The notes under the pieces were generated by a model. It did no database searches. It worked only from the letters and a program-made list of their open reading frames with translations, and was not told the origin of the DNA. DNA of 64,000 bases from Candidatus Sysuiplasma jiujiangense. Lineage in GTDB: Archaea > Thermoplasmatota > Thermoplasmata > Sysuiplasmatales > Sysuiplasmataceae. Every line of letters begins with the position of its first letter. Within the stretch, counting starts at the first letter, position 1. Made by a program: the position numbers and the translations under genes. Shown in pieces: positions 51,338-59,622 of the stretch. The stretch is taken from contig JAHEAD010000006.1 in NCBI GenBank assembly GCA_019721075.1, positions 37,217-101,216 on the forward strand, read 5' to 3'.

Positions 51338-53245
51338 ATGCAATCGAATCTGCATGGAAGAGAGAACGATGCTGAACTCGAGGTTGCATTCGAAAGGAAG
51401 CTGAATGAGATTGTGAGAAACCTGAAAACGCACTTCAAAAGCGTGGATCGTTTTCAGGATATCATAGCCAATTCAAGAAAGTACAGGGCTGACGATCTCA
51501 TAGAGGGACAGAAGCCTGAATCACTCGTCCGGCAATTTGTGGTCGATCCCCTTCTCGAGTTCCTGCGCTTTTCGTCTATCAGGGAAACAACGATGCCCAC
51601 GCCGCACGGCATCAGGGCACCTGATTATTTTGTCAGCCCGGTGAGTGCCGACGATCCTAGACTCTACGTTGAGGTGGAACCAATGAACGCAGACCTCCGA
51701 AGGGAGGGAGAGGGCATTTCACAAATCAGGGAATGGCTTTTTTCACGCGCCTCAAAGACGGACTACGGAATGGCAACGAACGGCATCGAATGGATCCTCG
51801 TGAAATTCGACAAATCCCTGCTGGATGTGCGGGAAGTCCGGCGCTTTGACCTCAGGAAGTCATTTCTGAAGGCGATGAACGCCGCGTCTCTCCTCGATGA
51901 CAAGGAACTGGCAGGGGAACGGCAAGGTTTTCTTCGCCTGCATGCGGAAAATATTCTCGACTTCCTTTCTGCAAATGAATTAAGGGTCGAGCAGAAGAAG
52001 GAGGAGATTTCAGAGTCGTTCTACGATCATTACGTCAGAGCCGTATTCGGAAGAGACGTAAATGGGGGAAAAATCGAAGGCGGCTGTCTTCTAGATCAGA
52101 TAAACGCTCCGGCGCATGCAAACGGCGAGAATGAGAAAAACCTGTTCGCCGTCATTCTGATGAACAGATTGATTTTCATAAAATTCCTGGAGGAAAAAGG
52201 GATAGTGGACAGGAATCTGCTGAACAGCATTTTCGACCAGTACAGATCATCAAGGCTGCCGTCCACCTTCTACGCATCTTTGCTTAAGCCGCTGTTCTAC
52301 AATGTTTTCAACACTCCCGTGAATGAAAGGCCGGAGCACGTTGCGGGCAACCCTGTCTTTGCCAGTCTGCCGTATCTCAACGGCGGACTGTTCAGGGAGG
52401 TGATACGCTTCGAATCTGAATACGATGTCGGCAACGACGGCATAGAACTTGTCGTCAGGGATCTGCTTGAAAGGTACCGCTTCCAGCTCAAGACCGGCGA
52501 AGGCATAAATCCCGACATCCTGGGCTATATTTTCGAGAAGACTATAAACTTCATTTCGGGCACGGGAAACATGGGTCAGAAAATGAAGGGTGCATATTAC
52601 ACACCGAATGATGTTGTCGAGTTCATCGTGTCCAGTACGCTGGTGCCGGTTGTTCATGAGCGGCTGACCCGGACGTTGAGAGAGGCGGGCTTCGACGAGT
52701 CCGTTCTCTCCCGGTGCGCTACATTGAGCGATATCCTGGATCCCGCGAATCTGCCGACGGACAGGAACCTGTTGAGGAAAATGATAGACGAAGTGGAAAG
52801 GATCACTGTGCTGGATCCTGCTTGCGGTTCCGGCCACTTCCTGACGGCAATCCTTTCGGAGTTTGTCCGCATAAAGGAATATCTGATAAAAGCCGCCGGC
52901 GGCAGGGCCGACAGATACAGGATAAAGAGAGACATCATCTCGCAGAACATCTTCGGCGTGGACATAGATCCGAATGCTGTTGAGATAGCCAGGCTGCGCC
53001 TGTGGCTGTCCCTCATAGACGAAGTAAAAGGCGAACGGCATGTTGAAGCGCTGCCGAACATAGATTTCAATATCATCGCGGGAAACAGCCTCATAGGCCT
53101 CAGGATGCCTTCCACGGAGAGGCTGACCCTGACCCTGTGGAACAAAGATGCGGTCGGCGAACTTTTCATGGGTTTGTCTTCGGTACATCCGCTAAAGGCG
53201 GCAAGCATCAGGAACAGCATTCTGGCGGGCAGATGGCATCCGTGA
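51338..53245 (+). CDS. Type IIG-like restriction-modification protein, N-terminal part (nuclease region and SAM-binding MTase motif I)
   Basis: 635 aa from ATG 51338, placed after GGAGATACA. Residues ~60-130 resemble the PD-(D/E)xK module of type IIG enzymes (SLVRQFVVDPLLEFLRF, RAPDYFVSP, LYVEVEPMNADL), but the expected ExK reads EVE. A long helical region follows. Then KGAYYTPNDVVEFIVSSTL and motif I VLDPACGSGHFLTAILSEF (about residue 492) and IFGVDIDPNAVEIARLRLWL are N6-adenine MTase hallmarks. The frame ends in mid-MTase at 53245. The next gene continues the domain in another frame. Confidence 0.8.
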   Translation: MQSNLHGRENDAELEVAFERKLNEIVRNLKTHFKSVDRFQDIIANSRKYRADDLIEGQKPESLVRQFVVDPLLEFLRFSSIRETTMPTPHGIRAPDYFVSPVSADDPRLYVEVEPMNADLRREGEGISQIREWLFSRASKTDYGMATNGIEWILVKFDKSLLDVREVRRFDLRKSFLKAMNAASLLDDKELAGERQGFLRLHAENILDFLSANELRVEQKKEEISESFYDHYVRAVFGRDVNGGKIEGGCLLDQINAPAHANGENEKNLFAVILMNRLIFIKFLEEKGIVDRNLLNSIFDQYRSSRLPSTFYASLLKPLFYNVFNTPVNERPEHVAGNPVFASLPYLNGGLFREVIRFESEYDVGNDGIELVVRDLLERYRFQLKTGEGINPDILGYIFEKTINFISGTGNMGQKMKGAYYTPNDVVEFIVSSTLVPVVHERLTRTLREAGFDESVLSRCATLSDILDPANLPTDRNLLRKMIDEVERITVLDPACGSGHFLTAILSEFVRIKEYLIKAAGGRADRYRIKRDIISQNIFGVDIDPNAVEIARLRLWLSLIDEVKGERHVEALPNIDFNIIAGNSLIGLRMPSTERLTLTLWNKDAVGELFMGLSSVHPLKAASIRNSILAGRWHP

Positions 53246-54714
53246 TTGGCGGGTACAGGAGCCTCATAGACATCTACGCCGGGGAACACGGAAAGAACGC
53301 GATAGAACTCAGACGAATCATGCGGCAAATCAGGGACAGACTGTACGAAGTGCTCAACACGTATTATCTGTCGATGCTGTCCAGGGAGGGCAACACGGGC
53401 AAAGAGAAATTCAGGGAGATATCGAAAGAGTTTGGGCGCTTGAATCCGTTTCACTGGTTTGTCGACTTCAACAAGGCAATTGATCGGAGCGGTTTTGACG
53501 TCGTTCTCGGCAATCCGCCTTACATAGAGGACAGGAACTACAGCGCGATCGAGATCGCGATAATCCGATGCATGAAAAGAGGCCCGAAGAACGGCGGCAA
53601 GCCGTCCGTGCCTCTGCTCTACGCATCGAAGGACTGCGGAAACACTTACGCCTATTTCATCGAGCGGGCGCTCGATCTCGCCAGACCGGAAGGCAGGATG
53701 TCATTGATAGTCCCGGTATCCCTTGTTTCGACGGACAGGATGGGCAGTATCAGGAGGTTCGTTCACGAAAATTCATCGTCGGCATGGTATTACAACTTCG
53801 ACGACAGGCCTGGGAAAATCTTCTCAGGTCTGGAGCACTGCAGATCCACCATCCTCGTTGCAGAGAAGGGCGGCCGGTTGAAAAGACTCGAGGTTTCAGG
53901 ATACAACAGATGGCGAACCGCCGACAGATATAAGCTTTTCAACAGGATTCGGACCGTTCCGTGGCAGGCGGATGAGCCCGGAGCGCTTATTCCGAAACTC
54001 GGCAGTCCCTTGGAACTGGAGATATTGAAACGGCTCATGGAATCCAGCGAGGGGAAAAGACTCGGCGATTTCTGCGCAACGGACGGCGTGCCCATATGGT
54101 ACCACAACGCACCACAGTACTGGATACATGCGCACAGGGACGGCGCAGTGCCGAAGGTGGAATACTATTCCGAATACAGGGAGAACGACGGTGTGATAAC
54201 GCCCCTGAATCTGGAGGACGTGTCCATTTCGGATCATTACAAAAAATTGGCATTCCCCGAAAACAAGGCGGATGCAGTGATCGCACTGCTGTGCTCATCA
54301 ATATTTTACTGGTGGTTCACGATATGGTCGGACGGCAGGGACCTTCTCGATTCTCACATAAAACAGTTCCCTCTGAATCTGGATAAATTGAGCAAGCAGG
54401 ATGGAACGGAGCTCACCAGACTAGTCGATGAACTGACGGACAGTTTCGAACGCCATTCGGCCGAAGTAATCAACGTCAGGAAAAAAGGGACGAAGGAAAG
54501 CTATGTTATAAAAATAAAGACAATTAACACGATCGATTCATACGACATCATCAGGAAAATCGACTCTGCACTATTCAACATCATAGGGCTTAACGAAGAG
54601 CAGTCCGAATTCTTGGCGAAATTTGACTTATCCTTCAGGATGCAGAAGGGAGAAGGTTCAATACTTGAAGATTTTACGGATCGTCCGATTTTGGATAGAG
54701 AAGGAGAGACGTAG
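53233..54714 (+). CDS. Type IIG-like restriction-modification protein, C-terminal part (MTase NPPY motif and target recognition)
   Basis: 493 aa from ATG 53233, overlapping the upstream frame by 13 bp. It holds catalytic motif IV VLGNPPYIEDRNYSA (about residue 94), YFIERALDLARPEGRMSLIV, and a C-terminal target-recognition-like half (LGDFCATDGVPIWYHNAP, SSIFYWWFTIWSDGRDLLD). Adding one G to the GGG at 53227-53229 fuses both parts into one ~1130-aa enzyme. A split inside the MTase would be unusual, so a frameshift (mutation, phase switch or sequencing error) is likelier than two genes. No Shine-Dalgarno precedes 53233. Confidence 0.8.
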   Translation: MASVIGGYRSLIDIYAGEHGKNAIELRRIMRQIRDRLYEVLNTYYLSMLSREGNTGKEKFREISKEFGRLNPFHWFVDFNKAIDRSGFDVVLGNPPYIEDRNYSAIEIAIIRCMKRGPKNGGKPSVPLLYASKDCGNTYAYFIERALDLARPEGRMSLIVPVSLVSTDRMGSIRRFVHENSSSAWYYNFDDRPGKIFSGLEHCRSTILVAEKGGRLKRLEVSGYNRWRTADRYKLFNRIRTVPWQADEPGALIPKLGSPLELEILKRLMESSEGKRLGDFCATDGVPIWYHNAPQYWIHAHRDGAVPKVEYYSEYRENDGVITPLNLEDVSISDHYKKLAFPENKADAVIALLCSSIFYWWFTIWSDGRDLLDSHIKQFPLNLDKLSKQDGTELTRLVDELTDSFERHSAEVINVRKKGTKESYVIKIKTINTIDSYDIIRKIDSALFNIIGLNEEQSEFLAKFDLSFRMQKGEGSILEDFTDRPILDREGET

Positions 54715-54765
54715 TTATGAGTGTTTTAATGTTCTGTTTTCAATCCTGCGGATGGTACGGTTATC

Positions 54766-56100
54766 ATGGTTAAAAACATCAGGCTCTTTGAAATAACAAG
54801 GAAACTGAATTCGGAGGCGCTTGCAGTCCTGGTTGAAAATTTCGTATCGGAGCAATACAAGACCAATTCTGTCGTGTACCGTCCAGTTGGCGACCCGCCA
54901 GCAAGTTACACTGTAGAGCCGATTGAAACCGCTGTTTTCGATTTTCATGCGTTACTTTTTGCGAGCATGGGCAGAATACAGAACCTGCCTGAATTTGGAG
55001 AATTGAAAAATATTATTGCAAATGATGTTGTTCTATCAAGGCATCTCGATACTCAGGCTGTTGTTGGGGACTTCTCAGGGATGCGGTCAGTTTCTTCATG
55101 GGATTTTATTTCGGATATCCTCCTTCGGCAACTCAATGGGGAAAGCAGACCTGTGTTTAATGAGAAGATTTTTTCAAATACCTATGCAGATTGGGAGAAT
55201 TTTTTCTATACGGATTCAGTTCAATTGAGCGTGATCGCTCCCATAAGTCAATTCAGGGCGGATAACTCACCTATCGTGTTACACAATGGAGTTCGTATCA
55301 GAAGAATAACAGACACGGAATTCGATAAAATATATCAAAACGACACTGTGCAGATACCAGCATTCGAGAGGTATGCAATCAGGTATGTTTTGGAATTTCC
55401 GGCCGAGACTGAAAAAATCTTAAAACCCATGCCCACACAAATTGATGAAACCGAGATCCTCAAAATCGAAACTTTTCTACGCGCCATTTCTGAAAAAATC
55501 GAAATATTCGCGGCATTACTGAGACTTTATGAGCCTTCCCACTTTGGGATTCGGACATACTGGATTCATCATAATACACCTCTTCCCTGTTTTTCCGATC
55601 AGTTCATGTTCGGTCTTACCAGCATAAGGCGGGTGTTCGGTCTCACTCAACTCAATCCTGTTGAAATTGCCGGATTCACGGGGTTTTATCAAGACTATGA
55701 ACCCCTTATTAAGAAGCATGAATTCATTGAAAGAGCAATTCGCAGATTCAATGAATCCTATGATAGAGAGAAGCCTGAAGACGCCTTTCTTGACTTGTGT
55801 GTGGCGATCGAAATTTTGTTTCAAAAGTCAGACGAGAGTGGCGAGAACACGCATAAGATTTCTACAAGAATGGCCAAACTTCTAAGCAGTGACTTTGAAA
55901 ACAGAAAGCGCATTTTTAAGGAGGCGAAGAGAATTTATGGCGAGCGCAGTTCATTAGTGCACCGCGGGAACTCACGTGATTCGGCGGAATTTGTGAGCAA
56001 AACAGCGGATTATGTAAGGAAATCGATTATCTCGTTTTTGGATCGGCTTGGCATACAATCACATGATGCGATTATCGATTACATCGACCTTGGCAATTGA
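54766..56100 (+). CDS. Apea-like HEPN domain protein
   Basis: 444 aa, AT-richer than its neighbours. The C-terminal ~170 residues fit the Apea-like HEPN family: EDAFLDLCVAIEILFQ, THKISTRMAKLLS, and IYGERSSLVHRGNSRDS, with the R-x4-H ribonuclease motif (RSSLVH, about residues 394-399). The N-terminal 270 residues form an unassigned domain. HEPN proteins of this kind often act as RNases in abortive-infection systems. Its position 51 bp behind the restriction-modification gene, on the same strand, suggests a joint defence module. Confidence 0.78.
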   Translation: MVKNIRLFEITRKLNSEALAVLVENFVSEQYKTNSVVYRPVGDPPASYTVEPIETAVFDFHALLFASMGRIQNLPEFGELKNIIANDVVLSRHLDTQAVVGDFSGMRSVSSWDFISDILLRQLNGESRPVFNEKIFSNTYADWENFFYTDSVQLSVIAPISQFRADNSPIVLHNGVRIRRITDTEFDKIYQNDTVQIPAFERYAIRYVLEFPAETEKILKPMPTQIDETEILKIETFLRAISEKIEIFAALLRLYEPSHFGIRTYWIHHNTPLPCFSDQFMFGLTSIRRVFGLTQLNPVEIAGFTGFYQDYEPLIKKHEFIERAIRRFNESYDREKPEDAFLDLCVAIEILFQKSDESGENTHKISTRMAKLLSSDFENRKRIFKEAKRIYGERSSLVHRGNSRDSAEFVSKTADYVRKSIISFLDRLGIQSHDAIIDYIDLGN

Positions 56101-56404
56101 ACAATCAGGATCGGATCATCGAAAGGAACCATTTAGTGTGCAGTTAAGCACGAGAATGCATCTTTCGGACAATGAAACCTTTTGATTAATTTCATCTCCG
56201 ACTGTTAGTGTCCGAATTGTCGGCGGACATGCGTCTTATCCTTCTCAAGCAGGATCTGACGCGGAGGAAGGAGAAGGTGCATTGCGATACCGCCGCGGAT
56301 CGAAAGATAACACTCCCGCCAATGTTGACCCAAGTGTCTGACCCGGCCTTATGTTGCCGTCCATGCCGAATATCATATATCCTTCCTTTATCATATCTTA
56401 TTGT
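56101..56404. other. Intergenic region
   Basis: About 300 bp. A TATA-like ATATCATATATCC (56370-56382) lies 25-30 nt before the GTG of the zinc-finger gene. Otherwise nothing recognised. Confidence 0.4.
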
Positions 56405-56626
56405 GTGGTCGAATATATCCAGTGCCCGTTCTGCGATGCCCTCTTCAAGGAACCGCAGGCAAGAAAGGCGTCAGGGTCTACACAGCTGGAGGAGCATGTG
56501 ATGACCATGCACCGCAAGGTCAGGGTGAGGAAGGGAAGCAACTACAGGTGGATGGATGAGGCGGAGGTGAAGAAGACGGCGGCCAGGGAAGGCACCTGGC
56601 CGATGAAACGAGGCAGAGGTGAATGA
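56405..56626 (+). CDS. Small C2H2 zinc-finger protein
   Basis: 73 aa from GTG 56405. YIQCPFCDALFKEPQARKAS followed by TQLEEHVMTMHRK has the C-x2-C...H-x4-H layout of a classical zinc finger, with a basic C-terminal half. Such proteins are frequent in archaeal viruses and plasmids as small regulators. The GTG is supported by an upstream TATA-like box. The stop overlaps the next ATG (ATGA). Confidence 0.65.
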   Translation: MVEYIQCPFCDALFKEPQARKASGSTQLEEHVMTMHRKVRVRKGSNYRWMDEAEVKKTAAREGTWPMKRGRGE

Positions 56627-57123
56627 CCGCAAAGTACATTGCAATCATGGTTGCGGTACTGCTAATCGCGGCAACTGCAGGCGTGACGGCCTATCTGACC
56701 ATGGCAGCGCCAGACAGTCATGCCCGTACTCTGACGGTGTTACCGGCCGGATGGAAGATGCCACTCTATTCCGGCGGCTCGGTCAACAGTTCAGGCTCGA
56801 TCATGCTCTTTTCGCTGAGGGTAAAGGGTGCCGCCCCTGTCACTGTGAAAGGCGCATGGAACTCGACGGGCGGATGCTCCCTCTCGCTCATATACTTCTA
56901 TCCCAACAGCACAAGCTTGGTGAAAACAGTCTGGCAGACAGGGTATGCGCTATCCGGGGCGCTTAACTTTTCAGTCCCTCCCGGCGGCGCAACATGGGAA
57001 GTCATGATCACGCCTGAGGTTAACGTCACAGAAACGTTCACCGTCGTGTCCCCGATTGTTCTTCATGTGCCTGCCGGCGATTCCGTCGAATACCATGCAG
57101 TACCTGTTCCAGCGGGAGGCTGA
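56623..57123 (+). CDS. Small exported protein
   Basis: 166 aa, with GAGGTGA directly before the ATG and a 4-bp overlap with the zinc-finger gene. YIAIMVAVLLIAATAGVTAY is a signal or anchor helix. The remainder is a beta-rich extracellular domain (ETFTVVSPIVLHVPAGDSVE) with one NST and one NVT sequon. Not recognised. Confidence 0.6.
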   Translation: MTAKYIAIMVAVLLIAATAGVTAYLTMAAPDSHARTLTVLPAGWKMPLYSGGSVNSSGSIMLFSLRVKGAAPVTVKGAWNSTGGCSLSLIYFYPNSTSLVKTVWQTGYALSGALNFSVPPGGATWEVMITPEVNVTETFTVVSPIVLHVPAGDSVEYHAVPVPAGG

Positions 57124-57174
57124 GCATACGGCAGAACGCAATGCAGCATCAGGACAGAAGGGAGTGAAATCCGC

Positions 57175-57843
57175 ATGAACGAACTGAGGAAGAGCCTGCT
57201 CATCAGCATACCGATAGCTGCGGCATGCCTCTACTACGGAATTGTGTCGCCTTCAATGACGCTGGTAGTGGCCGGCATTGTCGCCGCATTTGTCGGCGCC
57301 GTGATTCCTGCCGTTTCGGGCAGGGCACACATGAAGGCGCTGAAGATGACAATTGCAGTCGTTGTCGCTGCCGTAATAATCATCTTCGCAATAGGCATCA
57401 TGCAGATGGAAGTAGCCCATGATGTTGCTCCGCAGGGCACGCAGCCGGGGGCAGTCATCGCCACAATCATGCCCGAGAACGCCACATTCGCCTATGCGCC
57501 CAACGGCACGGTCAGCACGGTCAGCGAGATTGTGCACATTACCTACGGCATGGTGTACGGCGGCATAGAGTTCAACATAAGCAACGGCACGGCGATTGTG
57601 GGTTCATGGTCATCCACGTCCCAGGTGGCGGCCATCGTTGTGCCTCTGCAATACATGCACAACGTCTCGGTCCTCGGCAAGCAGCTGTCGATCGAAAAGC
57701 CGTCCATGAGCAGCAGAATCGACATGTCGTTCGGCACGGCGGTTTCCGTCAGTTCCGTGTCCCTAGTGCTCATGTTCTTCCCTCTGCCGGGGCAGAGCGG
57801 GACGGTTACGTTCACCCAGGCGCTGCTGCTTGAAGATGTGTGA
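57175..57843 (+). CDS. Membrane-anchored protein with extracellular domain
   Basis: 222 aa. Three hydrophobic segments lie in the first ~85 residues (LLISIPIAAACLYYGI; MTLVVAGIVAAFVGAVIP; MTIAVVVAAVIIIFAIGI), followed by an outside domain with sequons NATF, NGTV, NISN and NVSV. It follows the preceding exported protein by 51 bp and is probably in one operon with it and the zinc-finger gene. No family. Confidence 0.6.
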   Translation: MNELRKSLLISIPIAAACLYYGIVSPSMTLVVAGIVAAFVGAVIPAVSGRAHMKALKMTIAVVVAAVIIIFAIGIMQMEVAHDVAPQGTQPGAVIATIMPENATFAYAPNGTVSTVSEIVHITYGMVYGGIEFNISNGTAIVGSWSSTSQVAAIVVPLQYMHNVSVLGKQLSIEKPSMSSRIDMSFGTAVSVSSVSLVLMFFPLPGQSGTVTFTQALLLEDV

Positions 57844-57856
57844 AGGTACGACGTCC

Positions 57857-57889
57857 TGCCATCACTGGGAGCGCCTCTTTCCCCTGTTC
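57857..57889. repeat. Direct repeat left of the nuclease-like cassette
   Basis: Contains CCATCACTGGGAGCGCCTCT in the form TGCCATCACTGGG...TTTCCCCTGTTCGA. It matches the copy at 58781-58815 over ~30 bp with a few mismatches or indels. Confidence 0.75.
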
Positions 57890-57969
57890 GATCCTCCTTG
57901 TTTTGCGTAAATCAGTGTGGTTAAAAATATTTCGATGCCGTCTTAACTGCCATTTGAGTTGTAGTCGTC

Positions 57970-58653
57970 ATGACCGAAGTAGAAGAAGCTATTACCAACA
58001 GCATTAAGAATTTTGAGGAGAAATTCCGTCAGGAAAGACTTGACAGTATCAGGGAAGAGGCACAAGAAGACAACCCTAACGAATGGTATCCAGATACATT
58101 CTGGTGTGAATCAGATATGAAGTACTGGATGGCGACTGAATTTTCAAAGACCCTGAGAAAGGACGGGGTTGAAATTCACACTGAGGTGCCTATCAACGAA
58201 AGTACCATATTCAACAAGAATAAAGTCAAAAAGCTTTACAGGATGATCAATGAAGGAAAACGTGAAAAGGATAGAGTGAAATTGTGGAAGCCGGATTTGG
58301 GCATATTTCCCTCTGAGGAACATGGAGAATCAGAATCTTACGCACTGATGGAATTCATGTTTGTGCCGGAGATGCGAAAGACACCTTTCCGCGCCAGTTC
58401 TGCACCGGAAGGAGCGTTGAGAAGGGCATTCGAGAAATTGGAAATCAAGGCCATATACCTGCAAAGTGCGATAGAGTGCGAAATCACCGGTCAGGGATGG
58501 ATTGTCCTTGTTCATGAGTTGCTGTACGAATTTGTATCAGAAAAACCGGAATACAGGAAGCGTTTTGACAGCATCAAGAAGAGGTACCCCAATGTGAGAT
58601 TCAATCTCATAGGCACAACATACAAGGAAAGAGCCGGGGCTGCCGGCCGCTAA
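57970..58653 (+). CDS. Putative PD-(D/E)xK-type nuclease, single-gene cassette
   Basis: 227 aa, clearly AT-richer than the genes on both sides. KLWKPDLGIFPSEEHGESES with YALMEFMFVPEM, and an earlier Glu-rich helix, could be the D...ExF/K core of a PD-(D/E)xK nuclease, but the Lys is not in its usual place, so this is tentative. MKYWMATEFSKTLRKDGVEI supports an endonuclease-like helix before the first strand. The gene is enclosed by direct repeats and has its own TATA-like TTAAAAATATTT (57921-57932). It looks like acquired cargo. Confidence 0.5.
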   Translation: MTEVEEAITNSIKNFEEKFRQERLDSIREEAQEDNPNEWYPDTFWCESDMKYWMATEFSKTLRKDGVEIHTEVPINESTIFNKNKVKKLYRMINEGKREKDRVKLWKPDLGIFPSEEHGESESYALMEFMFVPEMRKTPFRASSAPEGALRRAFEKLEIKAIYLQSAIECEITGQGWIVLVHELLYEFVSEKPEYRKRFDSIKKRYPNVRFNLIGTTYKERAGAAGR

Positions 58654-58678
58654 CGCGCTGTTTATCGATGTTGGTAAG

Positions 58679-58954
58679 TTATGGTGAGCGGGATATGTCA
58701 ATGCTGTTCGAAATCGATGCGCCTGAAAGTGTTGTGCCATGACCACATATCGGTGTGGCTGTGAGGGGGTTGCATGGCGCCCTACCATCACTGGGAGCGC
58801 CTCTTTTCCCTGTCCGACTTTTAGTCTGACGAAATTGAGGAATTTTTTCCTCAATTTGGGAAGATTTAAATACGGGCGGCCTGCCGGGGCGACTCCGGAC
58901 AGTTTCCAGCTCCTGCTGCTTCTTCTTGAGATACGCCGCTGCAGGTGCCTTCAT
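58679..58954 (-). CDS. Last gene of the replication operon, small basic protein
   Basis: 91 aa. KKKQQELETVRSRPGRPPVF is Lys/Arg-rich with an AT-hook-like RPGRPP core. The start overlaps the upstream stop by 4 bp. The C-terminal ~45 residues are coded by the direct-repeat region and look non-native, so the original end was probably lost. Confidence 0.45.
   Translation of the reverse strand: MKAPAAAYLKKKQQELETVRSRPGRPPVFKSSQIEEKIPQFRQTKSRTGKRGAPSDGRAPCNPLTATPICGHGTTLSGASISNSIDISRSP
58781..58815. repeat. Direct repeat right of the nuclease-like cassette
   Basis: CCATCACTGGGAGCGCCTCT followed by TTTCCCTGTCCGA. It cuts into the 3' end of the last gene of the leftward replication operon, which suggests that the cassette joined here by recombination between the repeats. 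Confidence 0.75.
58832..58857. repeat. 11-bp perfect inverted repeat
   Basis: AAATTGAGGAA-TTTT-TTCCTCAATTT. It is followed on the plus strand by a TATA-like ATTTAAATAC. It lies inside the leftward gene 58679-58954, so it may be a coding coincidence or an operator. Confidence 0.5.
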
Positions 58955-59199
58955 TCTTTAATCGTCTTCCGAAGGAGCGAGGCTCGGTTTTGTCTCAGAA
59001 CAACGGACCAGCCCTTCCGTGTTAAATACAACATCTTAAGACGCGGTTCTAGGTCGATGGTATTGTATGGTGCGCCTTCCTTCCTGCGACTTCCGCCGCC
59101 AAGCCAGTAGGGCTCGTAATCCTCAATGTCGCTCTTGTCAAGTCGGATCCATGCGAGGGCAAGACCCCCAAACAGACCTTTACGGTAAAGGCGATGCAC
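58951..59199 (-). CDS. Hypothetical protein of the replication operon
   Basis: 82 aa from GTG 59199. GLFGGLALAWIRLDKSDIED, YEPYWLGGGSRRKEGAPYNT and ILEPRLKMLYLTRKGW-like C-terminus. Not recognised. It overlaps both neighbours (20 bp upstream, 4 bp downstream), which is the main evidence that it is a gene. Confidence 0.5.
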   Translation of the reverse strand: MHRLYRKGLFGGLALAWIRLDKSDIEDYEPYWLGGGSRRKEGAPYNTIDLEPRLKMLYLTRKGWSVVLRQNRASLLRKTIKE

Positions 59200-59326
59200 C
59201 GCATGTGTAGATAGACTTCCTGCGTATTCGATAACCCTTCAGATGTTTCTTTTCAAACCACCGCTGTAGCAGGCTGCGCCAGTCGAGACGCCACGACGTG
59301 AAGTGGACTTTGAGATGATGCATCAT
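59180..59326 (-). CDS. Tiny basic protein of the replication operon
   Basis: 48 aa, MMHHLKVHFTSWRLDWRSLL then QRWFEKKHLKGYRIRRKSIY. Highly basic. Its ATG overlaps the stop of the zinc-ribbon gene (ATGA). No family. Supported by context only. Confidence 0.4.
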   Translation of the reverse strand: MMHHLKVHFTSWRLDWRSLLQRWFEKKHLKGYRIRRKSIYTCGASPLP

Positions 59327-59622
59327 CTGAGTTGCTCCTTCGGCCTGCAGACTCGCAGTGGAAGCACCGGCCGACCGTAACGGCAGGTGCCGTCCGAGGA
59401 GTATTCGATGTCGATGCCTGCCAGTTTTACGCCAGTGACAAAACCGCAGTCGCTGCAGCTTCCCTCTATATAAAAAATATTAGGCTCGATGATGGTGAGT
59501 CTCTCATTGCATCTGCCGCATGTAAATTTCTGATGCACATGTGCTCCCCTGGCGTCCCATCTTTCGGCAATGGAAAACCAACTATCCATGTTAATGTCAT
59601 TGTGTTTATTCATTAAATCCAC
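59323..59622 (-). CDS. Zinc-ribbon protein of the replication operon
   Basis: 99 aa. HQKFTCGRCNERLTIIEPN and EGSCSDCGFVTGVK give two CxxC pairs 20 residues apart, a zinc ribbon. It overlaps the helicase stop by 10 bp. It probably binds nucleic acid or a partner protein. Confidence 0.65.
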   Translation of the reverse strand: MDLMNKHNDINMDSWFSIAERWDARGAHVHQKFTCGRCNERLTIIEPNIFYIEGSCSDCGFVTGVKLAGIDIEYSSDGTCRYGRPVLPLRVCRPKEQLR

